Assembly (NCBI GenBank): GCA_030447505.1 | Contig: JAUJOT010000006.1 | Span: forward strand, 124,001 to 188,000 | DNA: 64,000 bases | Direction of reading: 5' to 3' | Origin: Solirubrobacteraceae bacterium | GTDB taxonomy: Bacteria; Actinomycetota; Thermoleophilia; Solirubrobacterales; Solirubrobacteraceae | The notes under the pieces: generated by a model | Database searches by the model: none | The model's input: only the letters and a program-made list of their open reading frames with translations | What the model was told of the DNA's origin: nothing | Shown: piece by piece, positions 49,409 to 60,010 of the stretch | Position numbering within the stretch: position 1 is the stretch's first letter | Layout: each line of letters begins with the position of its first letter | Program-made: the position numbers and the translations under genes

Positions 49409-49433
49409 GCTTCGCCGTCCACCGTCGGGGTAT
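49409..49433 (+). promoter_or_regulatory. candidate sigma-B/F-type promoter of copper-storage gene
   Basis: GCTT (49409-49412) and GGGTAT (49428-49433) are 15 bases apart; one mismatch from the GTTT consensus. The gene starts at 49473 behind a strong GGAGGAG site. Confidence 0.45.
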
Positions 49434-49472
49434 GCGCAGCGATCGCATCGAAACGACAATCGGAGGAGCACG

Positions 49473-49880
49473 ATGTCCTACGCCGATCAGATGCTGGAGA
49501 CCTATCCGCGCGACTTCAACGTCGACAAGGACGCGCTCGTGCGCTGCATCGAGGCCTGCTACGACTGCGCACAGGCCTGCACCGCCTGTGCCGACGACTG
49601 CCTGAGCGAGGAGAACGCCGCGCAGCTGGTCAAGTGCATCCGCCTGAACCTCGACTGTGCCGACATCTGCATGACCACCGGCCGCGTCGCCAACCGGCAG
49701 ACCGAATACGACGCCAACGTCACGCGCGCGGTCATCCAGGCCTGCGTGCAGGCGTGCAGGTCGTGCGGCGACGAGTGCGAGCAGCACGGCGACAACGGCA
49801 TGGAGCACTGCCGCGTCTGCGCGGAGGCGTGCCGACGCTGTGAGCAGGCCTGCGAGGGGCTTCTGGCGGCGATGAAGTAG
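49473..49880 (+). CDS. csp: Cys-rich four-helix copper-storage protein (Csp/DUF326)
   Basis: A 135-residue protein of four amphipathic helices with 18 Cys residues spaced about every third or fourth residue (RCIEACYDCAQACTACADDC; ACVQACRSCGDEC; HCRVCAEACRRCEQAC). This matches cytosolic Csp3-type proteins that hold many Cu(I) ions in the bundle core. No signal peptide is present, so it is cytosolic. A GGAGGAG ribosome-binding site precedes the ATG. Confidence 0.88.
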   Translation: MSYADQMLETYPRDFNVDKDALVRCIEACYDCAQACTACADDCLSEENAAQLVKCIRLNLDCADICMTTGRVANRQTEYDANVTRAVIQACVQACRSCGDECEQHGDNGMEHCRVCAEACRRCEQACEGLLAAMK

Positions 49881-49994
49881 CGCGTCGGGGCCGCGCCGCC
49901 GTCCAGACCGGTCGGCACTGCAGGATCTTCAGGTGCGGCACCGGGGCTCAGTAGGCGATCGCGGCCGAGCCGTCGATGGCGTGCTGTTCGCTCG

Positions 49995-50848
49995 TCAGCC
50001 GGCGACGTCGCGCCGCAGGAACGCCAGAAACGCCCACAGCAGCGCAGGCACCGCATAGCACGCCGAGACCCAGGCGGCGTGGATGATCGGCGCCCAGTCG
50101 GTCGGGTCGCGCAGCAGCCCCTGCCAGGAGTCGAACTGCTCTGACAGCAGGTAGGGGTGCATGAAGTCCAGCCCCGAGATGATCGCCAGCAGCTGCATCA
50201 TGAACGACAGGATCAGCGTGCCGACGACGGCGGCGGCCGAGTTGTGGGTGACCGTCGAGAGCAACAAGGCGATCGACGCGATCGCCATCATCGGGACGAA
50301 GTAGGCCAGCCCGGAGGCGCCGATCAGAAGCATTCCGCGGCCGGCGGGGATCTGCGTCCCCGACAGCGACGTCAGCGGATCGAAGCCCCAGAAGGCCCCG
50401 CCGAGGACGAGCCCGACGCTGACGAAGACGGCGAGTGCGACGAACGCGTAGCTCAGCGCGGCGAGCAGCTTGGCGACGAAGATCTGCCAGCGCTCGGTCG
50501 AGCGCGTGAGGATCGTCTTCAGGGTGCCGTGGTTGTCCTCCGACGAGACGACGTCGCCGGCGACGAGCGACGTGATGAGCGGAAACAGCCAGACCGAGCT
50601 GAACAGCAGGCCGACGAGCGGGACCGCCAGCCCCGTCTCCCTGACGTAGCGCCCGAAGGGGATCTCGTCGGGGCCGCCGCTGCTCGACAGCAGGGCGATG
50701 ACGAAGATCAGCGGCACGAGCGCGGCCGCGCCGAGGCCGAGGTACGTGCGCTTCTGCGAACGCAGCTTGCGCAGCTCCCAGGCGTAGACCGTCCCGACGC
50801 CTGGGTGCTTCCGCGCGCGCGGCGCGACGGTCGCGGCGGGAACCGTCG

Positions 50849-50852
<4 letters not shown>
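49995..50852 (-). CDS. ABC-2-type exporter permease
   Basis: A 285-residue membrane protein with six predicted helices. After an N-terminal ELRKLRSQKRTYLGLGAA it has a large external loop, and the characteristic SLVAGDVVSSEDNHGTLKTI motif before helix 3. It is the membrane part of an ABC-2 exporter, and its ATG overlaps the stop of the ATPase gene by four bases. The transported compound is unknown; a role in resistance or envelope stress is suggested by the upstream two-component genes. Confidence 0.85.
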
Positions 50853-51870
<1,018 letters not shown>

Positions 51871-51874
<4 letters not shown>

Positions 51875-53088
51875 TTCAGCCCCCGGGCCGCGTTCTCGGC
51901 CGCCACCGGCGGCACCGAGCCGGCGACGACGTAGGAGACGCCGCCGCGCTCGAAGCGCACGATCGTGCCGAGCGCCGTCGCGAGCTCGGAGCCCGTCGCG
52001 CCGTCGATGTTGATCTCCGGCAGGCGCAGCGCGCCCTTCCGCGTGTCCTTGCCGGCCGGCTCGCGCGGATCGGCCTTGCGCTGCAGGACGGCGATCGCTC
52101 CCAGGCCCTCGCCGTAGATCGCGAGCGCGCCCTTGTCGCCGTCGAAGGTCACGAGGCGGACCTCCCTGCGCGGCAGCCCGGCCAGCGTGGCGGGCGCGGC
52201 GAGGTCGAAGTCGAGCTCGCGCTGGACGGCGGCGGGGCCCTCGACGCGCGAGTGCCTGCGCTTCGCGCGGCGCTCGTGCTGCTCGCGCTCGGTTGCGCTC
52301 GCCGGGCTCAACTCGACGACCTCCACGCCGGGCGGGGGCGCGACGCGAACGTCGGAGTCCGCGACGGCGTCGTAGGAGACCTCGGTCGCCTTGAGCTCGA
52401 GCACCGGCTCGGACGTCCCCTGCGCGTAGACCGCCGCGCGCAGCGGCGCGCCGCGGACCGAATCCCACGCGAGCTCGGCCGCGCCGAGCAGCCCGCCGTC
52501 GTCCCTGGGCGAGACCTTCACGGTGTAGGTCGGCCGGCCGGCGGTCGTGGTCGGCTCGGCGCCGGAGACCATCCAGGTCGGCGCGAGGCGGTCGAGCGCC
52601 TTCTGGACCTTGGCGAGCGTCAGCTTCTCGCCGCGGTCGTGGCCGCGGCCCGGCTTCGCGACGTCCTTCGCGTCGTCGGGCAGGGTGGCCCGGTACAGCG
52701 TGTTCGAGCTCGCGTCGTAGACGGTGATCCTGTCGCCGACCGCGACGATCTGGGCGTCGCCGGCGCTTGACTGCAGCTCGATCCGGAAGTCGCCGCTGCG
52801 CTGGATCCAGAGGCGGCCGTCGGCGCCCGAGGCCAGCGGCGAGGCCGTGCCGTGCGGCAGCGAGCCGGAGGGCAGCAGCTTGTTCGTGAACTCGATCTTC
52901 GCCGTGACGCCCTCGGGCTGCGGAGCCCTGAACGCAGCGAGGATCGCGTTGGCGAGCGCCTTCGGCGCAGGCTTCGGGCCACTGCCGCCGAGCGCGCCCT
53001 GCGCGATGCCGGCGGTCAGCGCGAGCCCGGCCGCGACGGCGAAGATCGCGGTCAGGCGGCGGGCGGATGTGGTGCGAAGTCGTCTCAT
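51871..53088 (-). CDS. secreted LolA-like (outer-membrane lipoprotein carrier fold) protein
   Basis: A 405-residue protein with a signal peptide (LTAIFAVAAGLALTAGIAQG) and a beta-rich LolA/RseB-like half (GVTAKIEFTNKLLPSG, DGRLWIQRSGDFRIELQSSA, AAELAWDSVRGAPLRAAVYA). The last ~130 residues form a second similar domain (RREVRLVTFDGDKGALAIYG, VRFERGGVSYVVAGS). The fold binds lipid or senses envelope state. It lies 28 bases after the histidine kinase and overlaps the ABC ATPase gene, so it may link sensing to export. The start ATG is at 53088. Confidence 0.75.
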
Positions 53089-53116
53089 GGCGTGCTTTCT
53101 CGGGCTCGGCGTTGGG

Positions 53117-54514
53117 CTATGCAACCGGTGTTCTACGCCGGGAGTCTGAGAGTTCTCTGATAGCGGGCAGCTCGATCGTGAAGCGCGGGCCGTCGGCGGT
53201 CACCGAGCCACCGTGGCGCTCGACGGTCGCGCGGACGATCGCGAGGCCGAGGCCCGATCCGCCGGCGCGAGCGTGCGATCCGCGCCAGAAGCGCTCGAAG
53301 GCGTGCTCGGCCTCGCCGGGCAGCAGCCCGCGACCCTCGTCGGCGACGGTGATGCGTGCGTGTTCGCCGTCGGGCGAGAGCGCGATCGTGAGCGTGATCT
53401 GGCCGCCGTCGGGCCCGTGCGTGCGCGCGTTGGCGACGAGGTTGCCGACGGCGCGCTCGAGCGCCACCCGCTCGGCGCGGACGGTGGCGTGTTCGGCGCC
53501 GGCTTCGACGACGACGTCGGCGCTGTCGTCGCCGGCCGCGACCGCGCGCACGAGCCCGACGAGGTCGACCTCCTCCCCGCGCACCGCCGCGGGCTCGGCG
53601 GCGTCCTCGCGCGCGAGCGCGAGCAGGTCGTCGAGCAGGGTCGCCAGGCGCGCCGCGTCGGCTTCGATGTCCGCCAGGACGCCGCCGTCGGGACCGTGGC
53701 GCGCGACGTACGCGGCGTTTCCGCGCAGCGCGGTGAGCGGCGTGCGCAGCTCGTGCGAGGCGTCGGCGACGAAGCGCTGCTCGGCCTCGCGCGCCCGTTG
53801 CAGCGAGGCGAGCATCGCGTTGAGCGTCGCGGCGAGCTCGCCGACCTCGTCGCGTGTGGCAGGCACGGGAAGCCGCTCGGAGGCGTCGCCGGTGCGCTCG
53901 ATCCTGCGCGCGCCCGACGAGAGGCGCGCGAGTGGACGCAGCGCCCGGCGGGTGAGCAGCGTCGCGGTCAGCGCCGCGAGGGCGGCGGCGGCGAGCGCGC
54001 AGAGCAGCACGAGCCGGCGCGCGTCCGTCAGCGTCTGCTCGATGCCCGAGGTCGTCGCGGCGACGAGCACGGCGCCGCCGCGTGCGGAGCCGCCGCCGAG
54101 CTCGCCGAGCGGCGCGGCGTAGATCCGGATCGGCTCGGCGCCGAGTGCGGCGTCCGCGTAGGCGGTGCGGCGCTGTTGCAGCGCGGCGCGCAGCGCTGAT
54201 CGCTGCGCCAGCAGGCGGCCGCCGAGCGCGCCCGAGCGCGCGACGATCCGCCCGCGGCGGTCGACGACCTGCACGAACAGCGCGCCGCCCGTCAGCCGGC
54301 CCTCGAGCGCGCCGGGCTCTGTCAGCAGCGCCGGCGTCGAGGACGCAAGGCGCGCGACCTCGACAGCGCGGGCGCGCAGCGACCTGTCGAGCTCGTCGGT
54401 CAGCTGGCGCTGCAGCAGCGCGGGGACAGCGACCGCGAGCAGCACGACCGCCACGACGATCGCCGCCACGGCCGCCGCGGCGACACGCGTCCGGATCGTG
54501 GATCGGCCGCTCAC
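53117..54514 (-). CDS. sensor histidine kinase
   Basis: A 465-residue membrane kinase: helix 1 (~10-32), an external sensor domain of ~130 residues, helix 2 (~165-185), HAMP, HisKA with the phospho-acceptor in DASHELRTPLTAL, and an ATPase domain with N-box NLVANARTHG, DEGRGLLPG and GGSGLGLAIV. The GTG at 54514 overlaps the stop of the response regulator by four bases, so they are a pair. The signal is unknown; downstream genes suggest an envelope or drug cue. Confidence 0.92.
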   Translation of the reverse strand: MSGRSTIRTRVAAAAVAAIVVAVVLLAVAVPALLQRQLTDELDRSLRARAVEVARLASSTPALLTEPGALEGRLTGGALFVQVVDRRGRIVARSGALGGRLLAQRSALRAALQQRRTAYADAALGAEPIRIYAAPLGELGGGSARGGAVLVAATTSGIEQTLTDARRLVLLCALAAAALAALTATLLTRRALRPLARLSSGARRIERTGDASERLPVPATRDEVGELAATLNAMLASLQRAREAEQRFVADASHELRTPLTALRGNAAYVARHGPDGGVLADIEADAARLATLLDDLLALAREDAAEPAAVRGEEVDLVGLVRAVAAGDDSADVVVEAGAEHATVRAERVALERAVGNLVANARTHGPDGGQITLTIALSPDGEHARITVADEGRGLLPGEAEHAFERFWRGSHARAGGSGLGLAIVRATVERHGGSVTADGPRFTIELPAIRELSDSRRRTPVA

Positions 54515-55176
54515 GTGTCGAGCCGGAAGCCGACTCCCCGGACGGTGTGGATCAGCGGCGGCTCGCCGAGCTTGCGACGCAGGTATGCGACGTAGCGGTC
54601 GACGACGTTCGCCTGCGCCTCGCCGTCGCCGCCCCACACCTCCTCGAGCGCGAGCTGACGCGTGACGACGGCGCGCGCGTTGCGCAGCAGCAGCTCGAGC
54701 AGCTCGGCCTCGCGGCGGGTCAGCTCGAGGTCGCGCCCGCCGCGGCGCGCGCTCGCCGACTCGACGTCGAGCGTCAGGTCGGCGAACGCGAGCTGAGCGC
54801 TCTGCGGCTGGTTTCGGCGCAGCAGCGCGCGAACGCGCGCGGTCAGCTCGTCGACCTCGAAGGGCTTGACGAGGTAGTCGTCGGCGCCAGCGTCGAGGCC
54901 CGCCACGCGCTCGGCCAGCGCGTCGCGCGCGGTGAGCAGCAGGATCGGCACGGGCAGCCCCTTCGCGCGCAGGCGCCGCGTCACGGCGAGCCCGTCGATG
55001 CCGGGCATCGCGACGTCGAGCACGATCAGGTCCGGCAGCGAGCGTTCGACCTGCGCGAGCGCGCCTGCGCCGTCGGCGACGGCCGCGACGTGATAGCCCT
55101 CGGCGCTGAGCGTGCGCTCGAGCATCCGCCGGATCGGCGCGTCGTCGTCGACCAGCAGGACCGCCGGGTCTGACAT
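54511..55176 (-). CDS. OmpR-family response regulator
   Basis: A 221-residue regulator: acidic VDDD at residues ~9-12, phospho-acceptor Asp in LIVLDVAMPGIDG, Lys in LVKPFE, and a winged-helix domain with LTRREAELLELLLRNA and VVDRYVAYLRRKLGE. It partners with the histidine kinase and probably controls the operon to which both belong, running on through LolA-like and ABC genes. The start is the ATG at 55176. Confidence 0.93.
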   Translation of the reverse strand: MSDPAVLLVDDDAPIRRMLERTLSAEGYHVAAVADGAGALAQVERSLPDLIVLDVAMPGIDGLAVTRRLRAKGLPVPILLLTARDALAERVAGLDAGADDYLVKPFEVDELTARVRALLRRNQPQSAQLAFADLTLDVESASARRGGRDLELTRREAELLELLLRNARAVVTRQLALEEVWGGDGEAQANVVDRYVAYLRRKLGEPPLIHTVRGVGFRLDT

Positions 55177-55256
55177 GGCAGCGAGTGTAGAGACGGCTAC
55201 AGCCCATCACGTGGCGCTCGAACACCGCCCAGCAGCAACAGCGGCCATACGCCCCG

Positions 55257-55709
55257 CTACCGCGCCGTCAGCTGTCTGCGCACGGCCGCGACGCGAGCGG
55301 CATGATCGACGCGGGCGGCGAGCACCCACTCGTGCTCGTCGAAGCCCGCGAGCAGCTCGCCGCGGCACAGTGCGAGCGCGGCCGCGGGCTCACCGGCGGC
55401 GACGAGGCGCTCGAACTCCTGCACGTCGGTGCTGCAGAGCAGCCCGATCGTGTCGCGCCCGTCGAGCACGAGGCGCTCGTCGGGACCGAGCGTGCGCCGC
55501 AGCGCCCAAGCCGCACTGCGCAGCGACGCGCGCGCGTTGGCGGGCGGGACCCCGGGCCACAGCAGCGCGGCGATCGCCCCGCGCCCGTGCTCGCCGGGAT
55601 GAAGCGCCAGCCAGGCGAGCAGCGCCTCGCCCTGCGGGTGCGCGGGGCGACGCAGCAGCCGGCCGCGCGCCTGTGCCTGGAGACCACCGAGCAGCCTGAC
55701 CTGCAACAC
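55257..55709 (-). pseudogene. truncated SARP/BTAD-type regulator fragment
   Basis: A 150-residue frame with the N-terminal winged-helix of SARP/AfsR-family activators (VRLLGGLQAQARGRLLRRP, EALLAWLALHPGEHGRGAIA, ARASLRSAAWALRRTLGPDE) and only the first helices of the BTAD domain (LALCRGELLAGFDEHEWVLA). Full-length members continue for at least 100 more residues, so it is probably a truncated remnant, although a short stand-alone protein cannot be excluded. It is next to another broken gene. Confidence 0.6.
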
Positions 55710-55751
55710 GACGTCATCGTAGGTCTCGATCCGCCGTATGCGCGCGCGCCG

Positions 55752-56610
55752 ATGCGCCGCCCTGTCCTGCCCGGCCCGCGGCTGACGTGGCGCGAGCTGC
55801 TCGGCGTCGCGCTGCTCGGCTGCGCGCTCGCGCTCGGCTGCGTTGGCCGCTGCCGCTGCACATGGGTCGCGACATCGCGCAGGACCTCGGCGACCCGCTC
55901 GTCCAGGCGTGGCAGGTCGCGTGGGACGGGCACGCGCTCGCCGGCTGGCTCGTCGCGACCTGGCAGTTCTCGCTCGGCTTCACCCTCGGGCTGATGGTGT
56001 TCTACCTGCTCGCCGGCGGCACGCTTGCCGTGGCGCTGCTGTGGTGGCGGCGCGGGCGCCCGCGCCCGCGCCCGCCGCGCCGCGTCCTCGTCGCGAGCGC
56101 CGCCGGAATGCTCTGCTTCGCGCTCGTGGCGGTCCTGCTCGCGCGCCCGTACATCCGCGTGCTCGAGGCGCACCCGGAGGCGCGGCGCACGATCGAGAAC
56201 GTGGCCGGGTTCTGCGGTCCGCCGTACGAGTTCCTCGCGGCGGCGCGGTCAGGCCGCGTCTGGGGCGCGGCGACCGAGCCGCTGCGCGAGGGGCTGAACG
56301 CGATTCCCGAGATGACGCTCTTCCCCGGCCTCGCGATCCTCATCCTGGCGCTCGCCGGCTGGCGGATCGGGACGCTGCCGGCGCCGCTGCGCCGCGGCCT
56401 CGCGATCGGCGTGCTCGCCTTTGCGATCCTCTCGCTCGGCTTTCAGATCAACGGGTTCTCCTGGCTGTATCCCTACCGCTGGCTGTACGAGTTCCTGCCC
56501 GGCTGGCAGGGGATCCGCGTGCCCGGCCGCCTGCACACGCTGACGACGCTGTGCCTCGCGCTGCTGGCGGGCGCGGGCGCGGCCGCGTGTCGCGGGCGAT
56601 CCGATCGGCG
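55752..56610 (+). pseudogene. decayed large membrane protein gene
   Basis: Three pieces of one membrane protein in different states. A start at 55752 (MRRPVLPGPRLTWRELLGVA) continues for ~30 codons; near 55840 the frame changes and PLHMGRDIAQDLGDPLVQAW then follows, typical of the N terminus of large glycosyltransferase-like (GT-C) membrane proteins. The usual continuation after AWDGHALAGW is missing (internal deletion), and the frame resumes with LGLMVFYLLAGGTLAVALL through WLYPYRWLYEFLPGWQGIRV before ending at ~56600 without the normal C terminus. It is clearly inactive. Confidence 0.6.
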
Positions 56611-56883
56611 CTGCGTGCGACGAGCGCGAGCAGCACGATCGTCGGCGCGAGGACCCCGAGCAGGCCGAGCGCCCAGGTCATCGGCGCGTCGTCTGCGATC
56701 GCCGTGCGGGAGGCAATCGCGCGCGCCCTGCTGTAGCCGTACCGCGCGATCGGCAGCGTGCGCGCCGCCCACGGCGCGCCGCCGCCGGACTCGGCGCGCA
56801 CGCGCGCCGTACGCGACGTGCCGGCCGCCCGCGGCATCGAGCGCCGCTATGCAAGAAGCGCGAAGGGTCAGCCGTCCGCCGTG
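56611..56883. other. decayed non-coding stretch
   Basis: No intact gene. On the minus strand (from 56681 downward into the preceding pseudogene) a hydrophobic fragment TWALGLLGVLAPTIVLLALV suggests another gene remnant. Confidence 0.35.
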
Positions 56884-59040
56884 TTACTTCTCGGACGCGC
56901 GCAACCGCAGCGTCGCGGTCTTCGCGCGCTCGAGGTTGCCGGCGTCGTCGCGCGCGCGGACGCTCGCCCGGTACGTGCCAGCGGGAAACGCGCCCTTGAG
57001 CTCCAGGCGCCAGCTCTTCGTGCCCTGCGCGCGTCGGTAGACCGGCTTCGCACAGGAGCGCGCCTTGCCGAAGGCGCCGCGCGCGCTGACGAAACGACAG
57101 CGCGTGCCGACCTTGCGCGCGACGGCGACGCTGACCTTGCTGACCGCGCCGCGGCGCTTGCGCGTCGCCGCGCTCGCCGAGCAGCCGCGGTCGCTCGCCG
57201 TGCCGCGCAGCAGGATCCGGCCCGAGCGCAGGCTGGAGCGCTTGCGGCTCAGCACCGAGCGCGGGGGCCTGCGGTCCGCGCACAGCGCCAGCGGGCTGTC
57301 GTCGTACTTCAGCGAGTACAGCCCGCCCGTCATGTCCGAGGCGAGCACGTGGTCCTTGTAGACGACCATGTCCCAGATCTCCGGACGCCCGAGCGGGAAG
57401 TCGGTGAAGAAGCGGCCGAGCAGGCCGGTCATCGGCGGCTGTCCGAACAGCGGCCGCGTGCGCCTGTCGTGCGGGACGATGAAGCCGAGCTCCGTCGGGC
57501 GCTCGCGCCTGCCGGCGAACGCCGCTGACGCGTCGAGCACGTAGACGCCGCCGTGGTAGTGCGAGAGGTAGATCCTGTCGCCGACGATCTGCTGGTTGTG
57601 GGGCGAGAACGTCAGCGAGCCGCCGGCGCGCCCGGCCGGGTTCGTCCACGTCGCGACGAGGGCGTCCTGCGAGGCCTTCTTCAGCGCAGCGTCGGTGGCG
57701 CCGGCCTCGGACGGCGTCTTGCGATCGTTCGCGGGCCCGAGCTTCGAGAAGTCCGTCGCGTCGACGATCCACAGCGGGCCCGGCTTGTCGCCGTTGCCGA
57801 CGAACGTCCCGCAGCCCTCGCGCTGGTCCTCGCCCGACATCTCGCCGAGGCCGCTCGGCGTGTTCTTGTCGACGAGCAGCAGCATCTCGGCCGGCATCGT
57901 CACGTAGCGCCGGCCGTTGCGGTGCGTGACGTCGATCGTGTGCGCGTACCAGTCGTTCTCGCACTCCGGCGTGAGGTCCCACTCGGCGACCTGCTTCGGC
58001 CGCGACGGGTCGGTGATGTCATAGACGCTGAAGCCCGTCGAGAAGCCGGCGGCGTTGTAGAGGTACGTGCGCCCGTCGAACGGGTCGTTCTGGATGAAGG
58101 TGTCGTGCACCTCGTTGTTGACGATCGTCGCCGCGGGCTCGATGTTCGCGACCTGGCGGACGGGGGTGAGGAACCGCTTGCCCGCGACCTTCGTGACCTT
58201 CGCGATGTCGATTCCGACGCCGTTCTGGTTGGAGATGACGTACTCGCCCGGAGCCCGTGGGCTGTCGGCGCTCGCGGGACCGCGCGGGATCGTGTGCGAC
58301 CGGACCGTGTGCACCCCGCCGAGGCCGGCGATCGGATAGAACTGGGTGCGGACCGGCTTGCGCGGGTTGGCCAGGTCGATCACGTCGACGCCCGGTCCCG
58401 CCTGGTTGAGCGCGTTGGGCTCCGGCGGCACCGTCGGCAGCAGCGTGAGCTTCTGGATCGACAGGTAGGCGGTCTTGCCGTCCGCCGCGAGGTCGACGAA
58501 CGCGCCGCAGTTGATGTCGATCAGCAGCTGGTCGCACTCCGTCGAGTCGTAGCGCGAGAGGAACCTCGGCCGCGAGGGGTCGGAGACGTCGAAGAACAGC
58601 ACGCCGGCCTGCGGGAACGTGATCTCGACGGCGGCGATGTCGGCCTTGACGTCCATCTCGCCGAGGATCACGTCCGGGCGGTCCTTGAGCTGCTCGGTGA
58701 GCGGGAGGTACGCGGCCTGCTCCATCCGGCAGGCGAACTCGTGCGAGGCGATGGCGTCGTGGCGGTGGCCGTCGCCGAGCGGCATCGCCTTCTTGGCGGC
58801 CTCGGTGCAGGGGCCGGCGCGAGGCGCCGCCTGGCGCGGCGTCGCAGCGCGCGTGAGCGCGGCGGCGGCGTTGGCCTGGCGCGCGCCTGCGAGCTCGGAG
58901 AAGAGGCCCTTGCCGCCGATCGCGGCGCGCTCGGCGAGGCTGTGGGCCTCGCCCGGATGCGCGCCGGCGGTCGCCGTCGGCAGGACGACGCTGAGCCCGG
59001 CGACGAGCAGAACGCAGGACAGGAGAAGTCGGCGCGACAT
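56884..59040 (-). CDS. secreted LVIVD-repeat beta-propeller protein
   Basis: A 718-residue extracellular protein with a cleavable signal peptide (LLLSCVLLVAGLSVVLPTAT). The central ~450 residues show repeats of the type FFDVSDPSRPRFLSRYD, VIDLANPRKPVRTQF, VYDITDPSRPKQVAEW and YVLDASAAFAGRRERP, characteristic of LVIVD beta-propellers. The last ~120 residues are basic and beta-rich, perhaps a wall-binding module. No enzymatic site was recognised. The ATG at 59040 was chosen over an in-frame TTG at 59052. It seems monocistronic. Confidence 0.8.
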   Translation of the reverse strand: MSRRLLLSCVLLVAGLSVVLPTATAGAHPGEAHSLAERAAIGGKGLFSELAGARQANAAAALTRAATPRQAAPRAGPCTEAAKKAMPLGDGHRHDAIASHEFACRMEQAAYLPLTEQLKDRPDVILGEMDVKADIAAVEITFPQAGVLFFDVSDPSRPRFLSRYDSTECDQLLIDINCGAFVDLAADGKTAYLSIQKLTLLPTVPPEPNALNQAGPGVDVIDLANPRKPVRTQFYPIAGLGGVHTVRSHTIPRGPASADSPRAPGEYVISNQNGVGIDIAKVTKVAGKRFLTPVRQVANIEPAATIVNNEVHDTFIQNDPFDGRTYLYNAAGFSTGFSVYDITDPSRPKQVAEWDLTPECENDWYAHTIDVTHRNGRRYVTMPAEMLLLVDKNTPSGLGEMSGEDQREGCGTFVGNGDKPGPLWIVDATDFSKLGPANDRKTPSEAGATDAALKKASQDALVATWTNPAGRAGGSLTFSPHNQQIVGDRIYLSHYHGGVYVLDASAAFAGRRERPTELGFIVPHDRRTRPLFGQPPMTGLLGRFFTDFPLGRPEIWDMVVYKDHVLASDMTGGLYSLKYDDSPLALCADRRPPRSVLSRKRSSLRSGRILLRGTASDRGCSASAATRKRRGAVSKVSVAVARKVGTRCRFVSARGAFGKARSCAKPVYRRAQGTKSWRLELKGAFPAGTYRASVRARDDAGNLERAKTATLRLRASEK

Positions 59041-59102
59041 CGAGACCGGCAACCTACAGGCGAAGCTGGTCGTCGCTCAAGTCAGAACCACGCAGACGCC
59101 GA

Positions 59103-59510
59103 TCAGGCGCAGTGCTGCGCGGCGGCCTGCAGCGCGAACGTCATCCGCACGAGCGTGCCGCCACGCGGCGAGCTCGAGATGTCGAGGCCGTCAGCCGTGT
59201 CGGCGATGAACGGCAGCCCGACGCCGAGTCCGGGGCTGTCGAGGCGCGGCGTCATGCCGGCGCCGTTGTCGGAGACCTCGACGAGCAGGCAGTCGTCCTC
59301 GAGCCACGCGGCGACATGCACCGGACCCGGACGCGCGCCGACGTACGCATGCAGGACCGCGTTCGTCACGGCCTCGGAGACCGCGAGCTTGACTGACGAC
59401 AGCAGCGGCTCGCGGATGCCGGCCGCGCGCGCGAACGTCGCGACGTCGCTGCGCAGCGCCGGGACCGATGCCGGCAGCGCCACCATCGACCGGTCTAGCC
59501 GTACGCTCAC
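59103..59510 (-). CDS. RsbW-type anti-sigma serine/threonine kinase domain protein
   Basis: A 135-residue GHKL ATPase: N-box EAVTNAVLHAY, G1 box DNGAGM and G2 box GLGVGLPFI. Stand-alone ATPases of this size are RsbW/SpoIIAB-like anti-sigma or switch kinases. The start is a GTG at 59510. No anti-anti-sigma or sigma gene is adjacent. A link with the sigma-B-like promoter of the hydrogenase operon is possible but only inferred. Confidence 0.82.
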   Translation of the reverse strand: MSVRLDRSMVALPASVPALRSDVATFARAAGIREPLLSSVKLAVSEAVTNAVLHAYVGARPGPVHVAAWLEDDCLLVEVSDNGAGMTPRLDSPGLGVGLPFIADTADGLDISSSPRGGTLVRMTFALQAAAQHCA

Positions 59511-59572
59511 GCGACCATTGTTCCCGGTCCGGCCGATGATGGTCGTGAAGTTGCCGTACGTGCGCGTTGGTA

Positions 59573-60010
59573 CTACGGCTCGCTGCGGGCGATCAGCCGG
59601 CTGAGCACGATGATCGTCTTCGTGCGCGCGATGCTGGGGTTCGTCCTGATCCGCTCGAGCGCCGCCTCGAGATGCGCCACGTCGGTCGCGCGCACCTGCA
59701 CGAGCGCGTCGGCGTCGCCGGTGACCGTGTACGCAGCGACGATCTCGGGCTCCCCGGCGAGCGTCTCGCGCAGCGCCGTCGGGCTCATGTTCGCGACGCA
59801 GTGGATCTCGACGAACGCCTCGGTCCGCTGGCCGAGCGCGGCCGGATCGACGATCGCCGTGAAGCGCGTGATGACGCCGGTCTCGCGCAGCCGGTCGACG
59901 CGGCGCTTCACCGCGGGCGAGGACAGGCTGACGCGCTCGCCGAGCTCGGCGAGGCTCAGCCTGCCGTCCTCGAGCAGCTCGGCGACGATGCGACGGTCGA
60001 TGTCGTCTAT
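59573..60010 (-). CDS. Lrp/AsnC-family regulator without a standard start codon
   Basis: A 145-codon frame with an AsnC-type helix-turn-helix (DDIDRRIVAELLEDGRLSLA, VSLSSPAVKRRVDRLRETGV) and a C-terminal RAM domain (EAFVEIHCVANMSPTALRE, AAYTVTGDADALVQVRATD). The domain begins at about 60010, where the only possible start is an ATA overlapping the TAG of the preceding gene; the first GTG lies inside the helix-turn-helix. It probably regulates the arginine-catabolic fusion gene with which it overlaps. Either a rare AUA/AUC start or a sequence difference is involved. Confidence 0.75.
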   Translation of the reverse strand: MDDIDRRIVAELLEDGRLSLAELGERVSLSSPAVKRRVDRLRETGVITRFTAIVDPAALGQRTEAFVEIHCVANMSPTALRETLAGEPEIVAAYTVTGDADALVQVRATDVAHLEAALERIRTNPSIARTKTIIVLSRLIARSEP

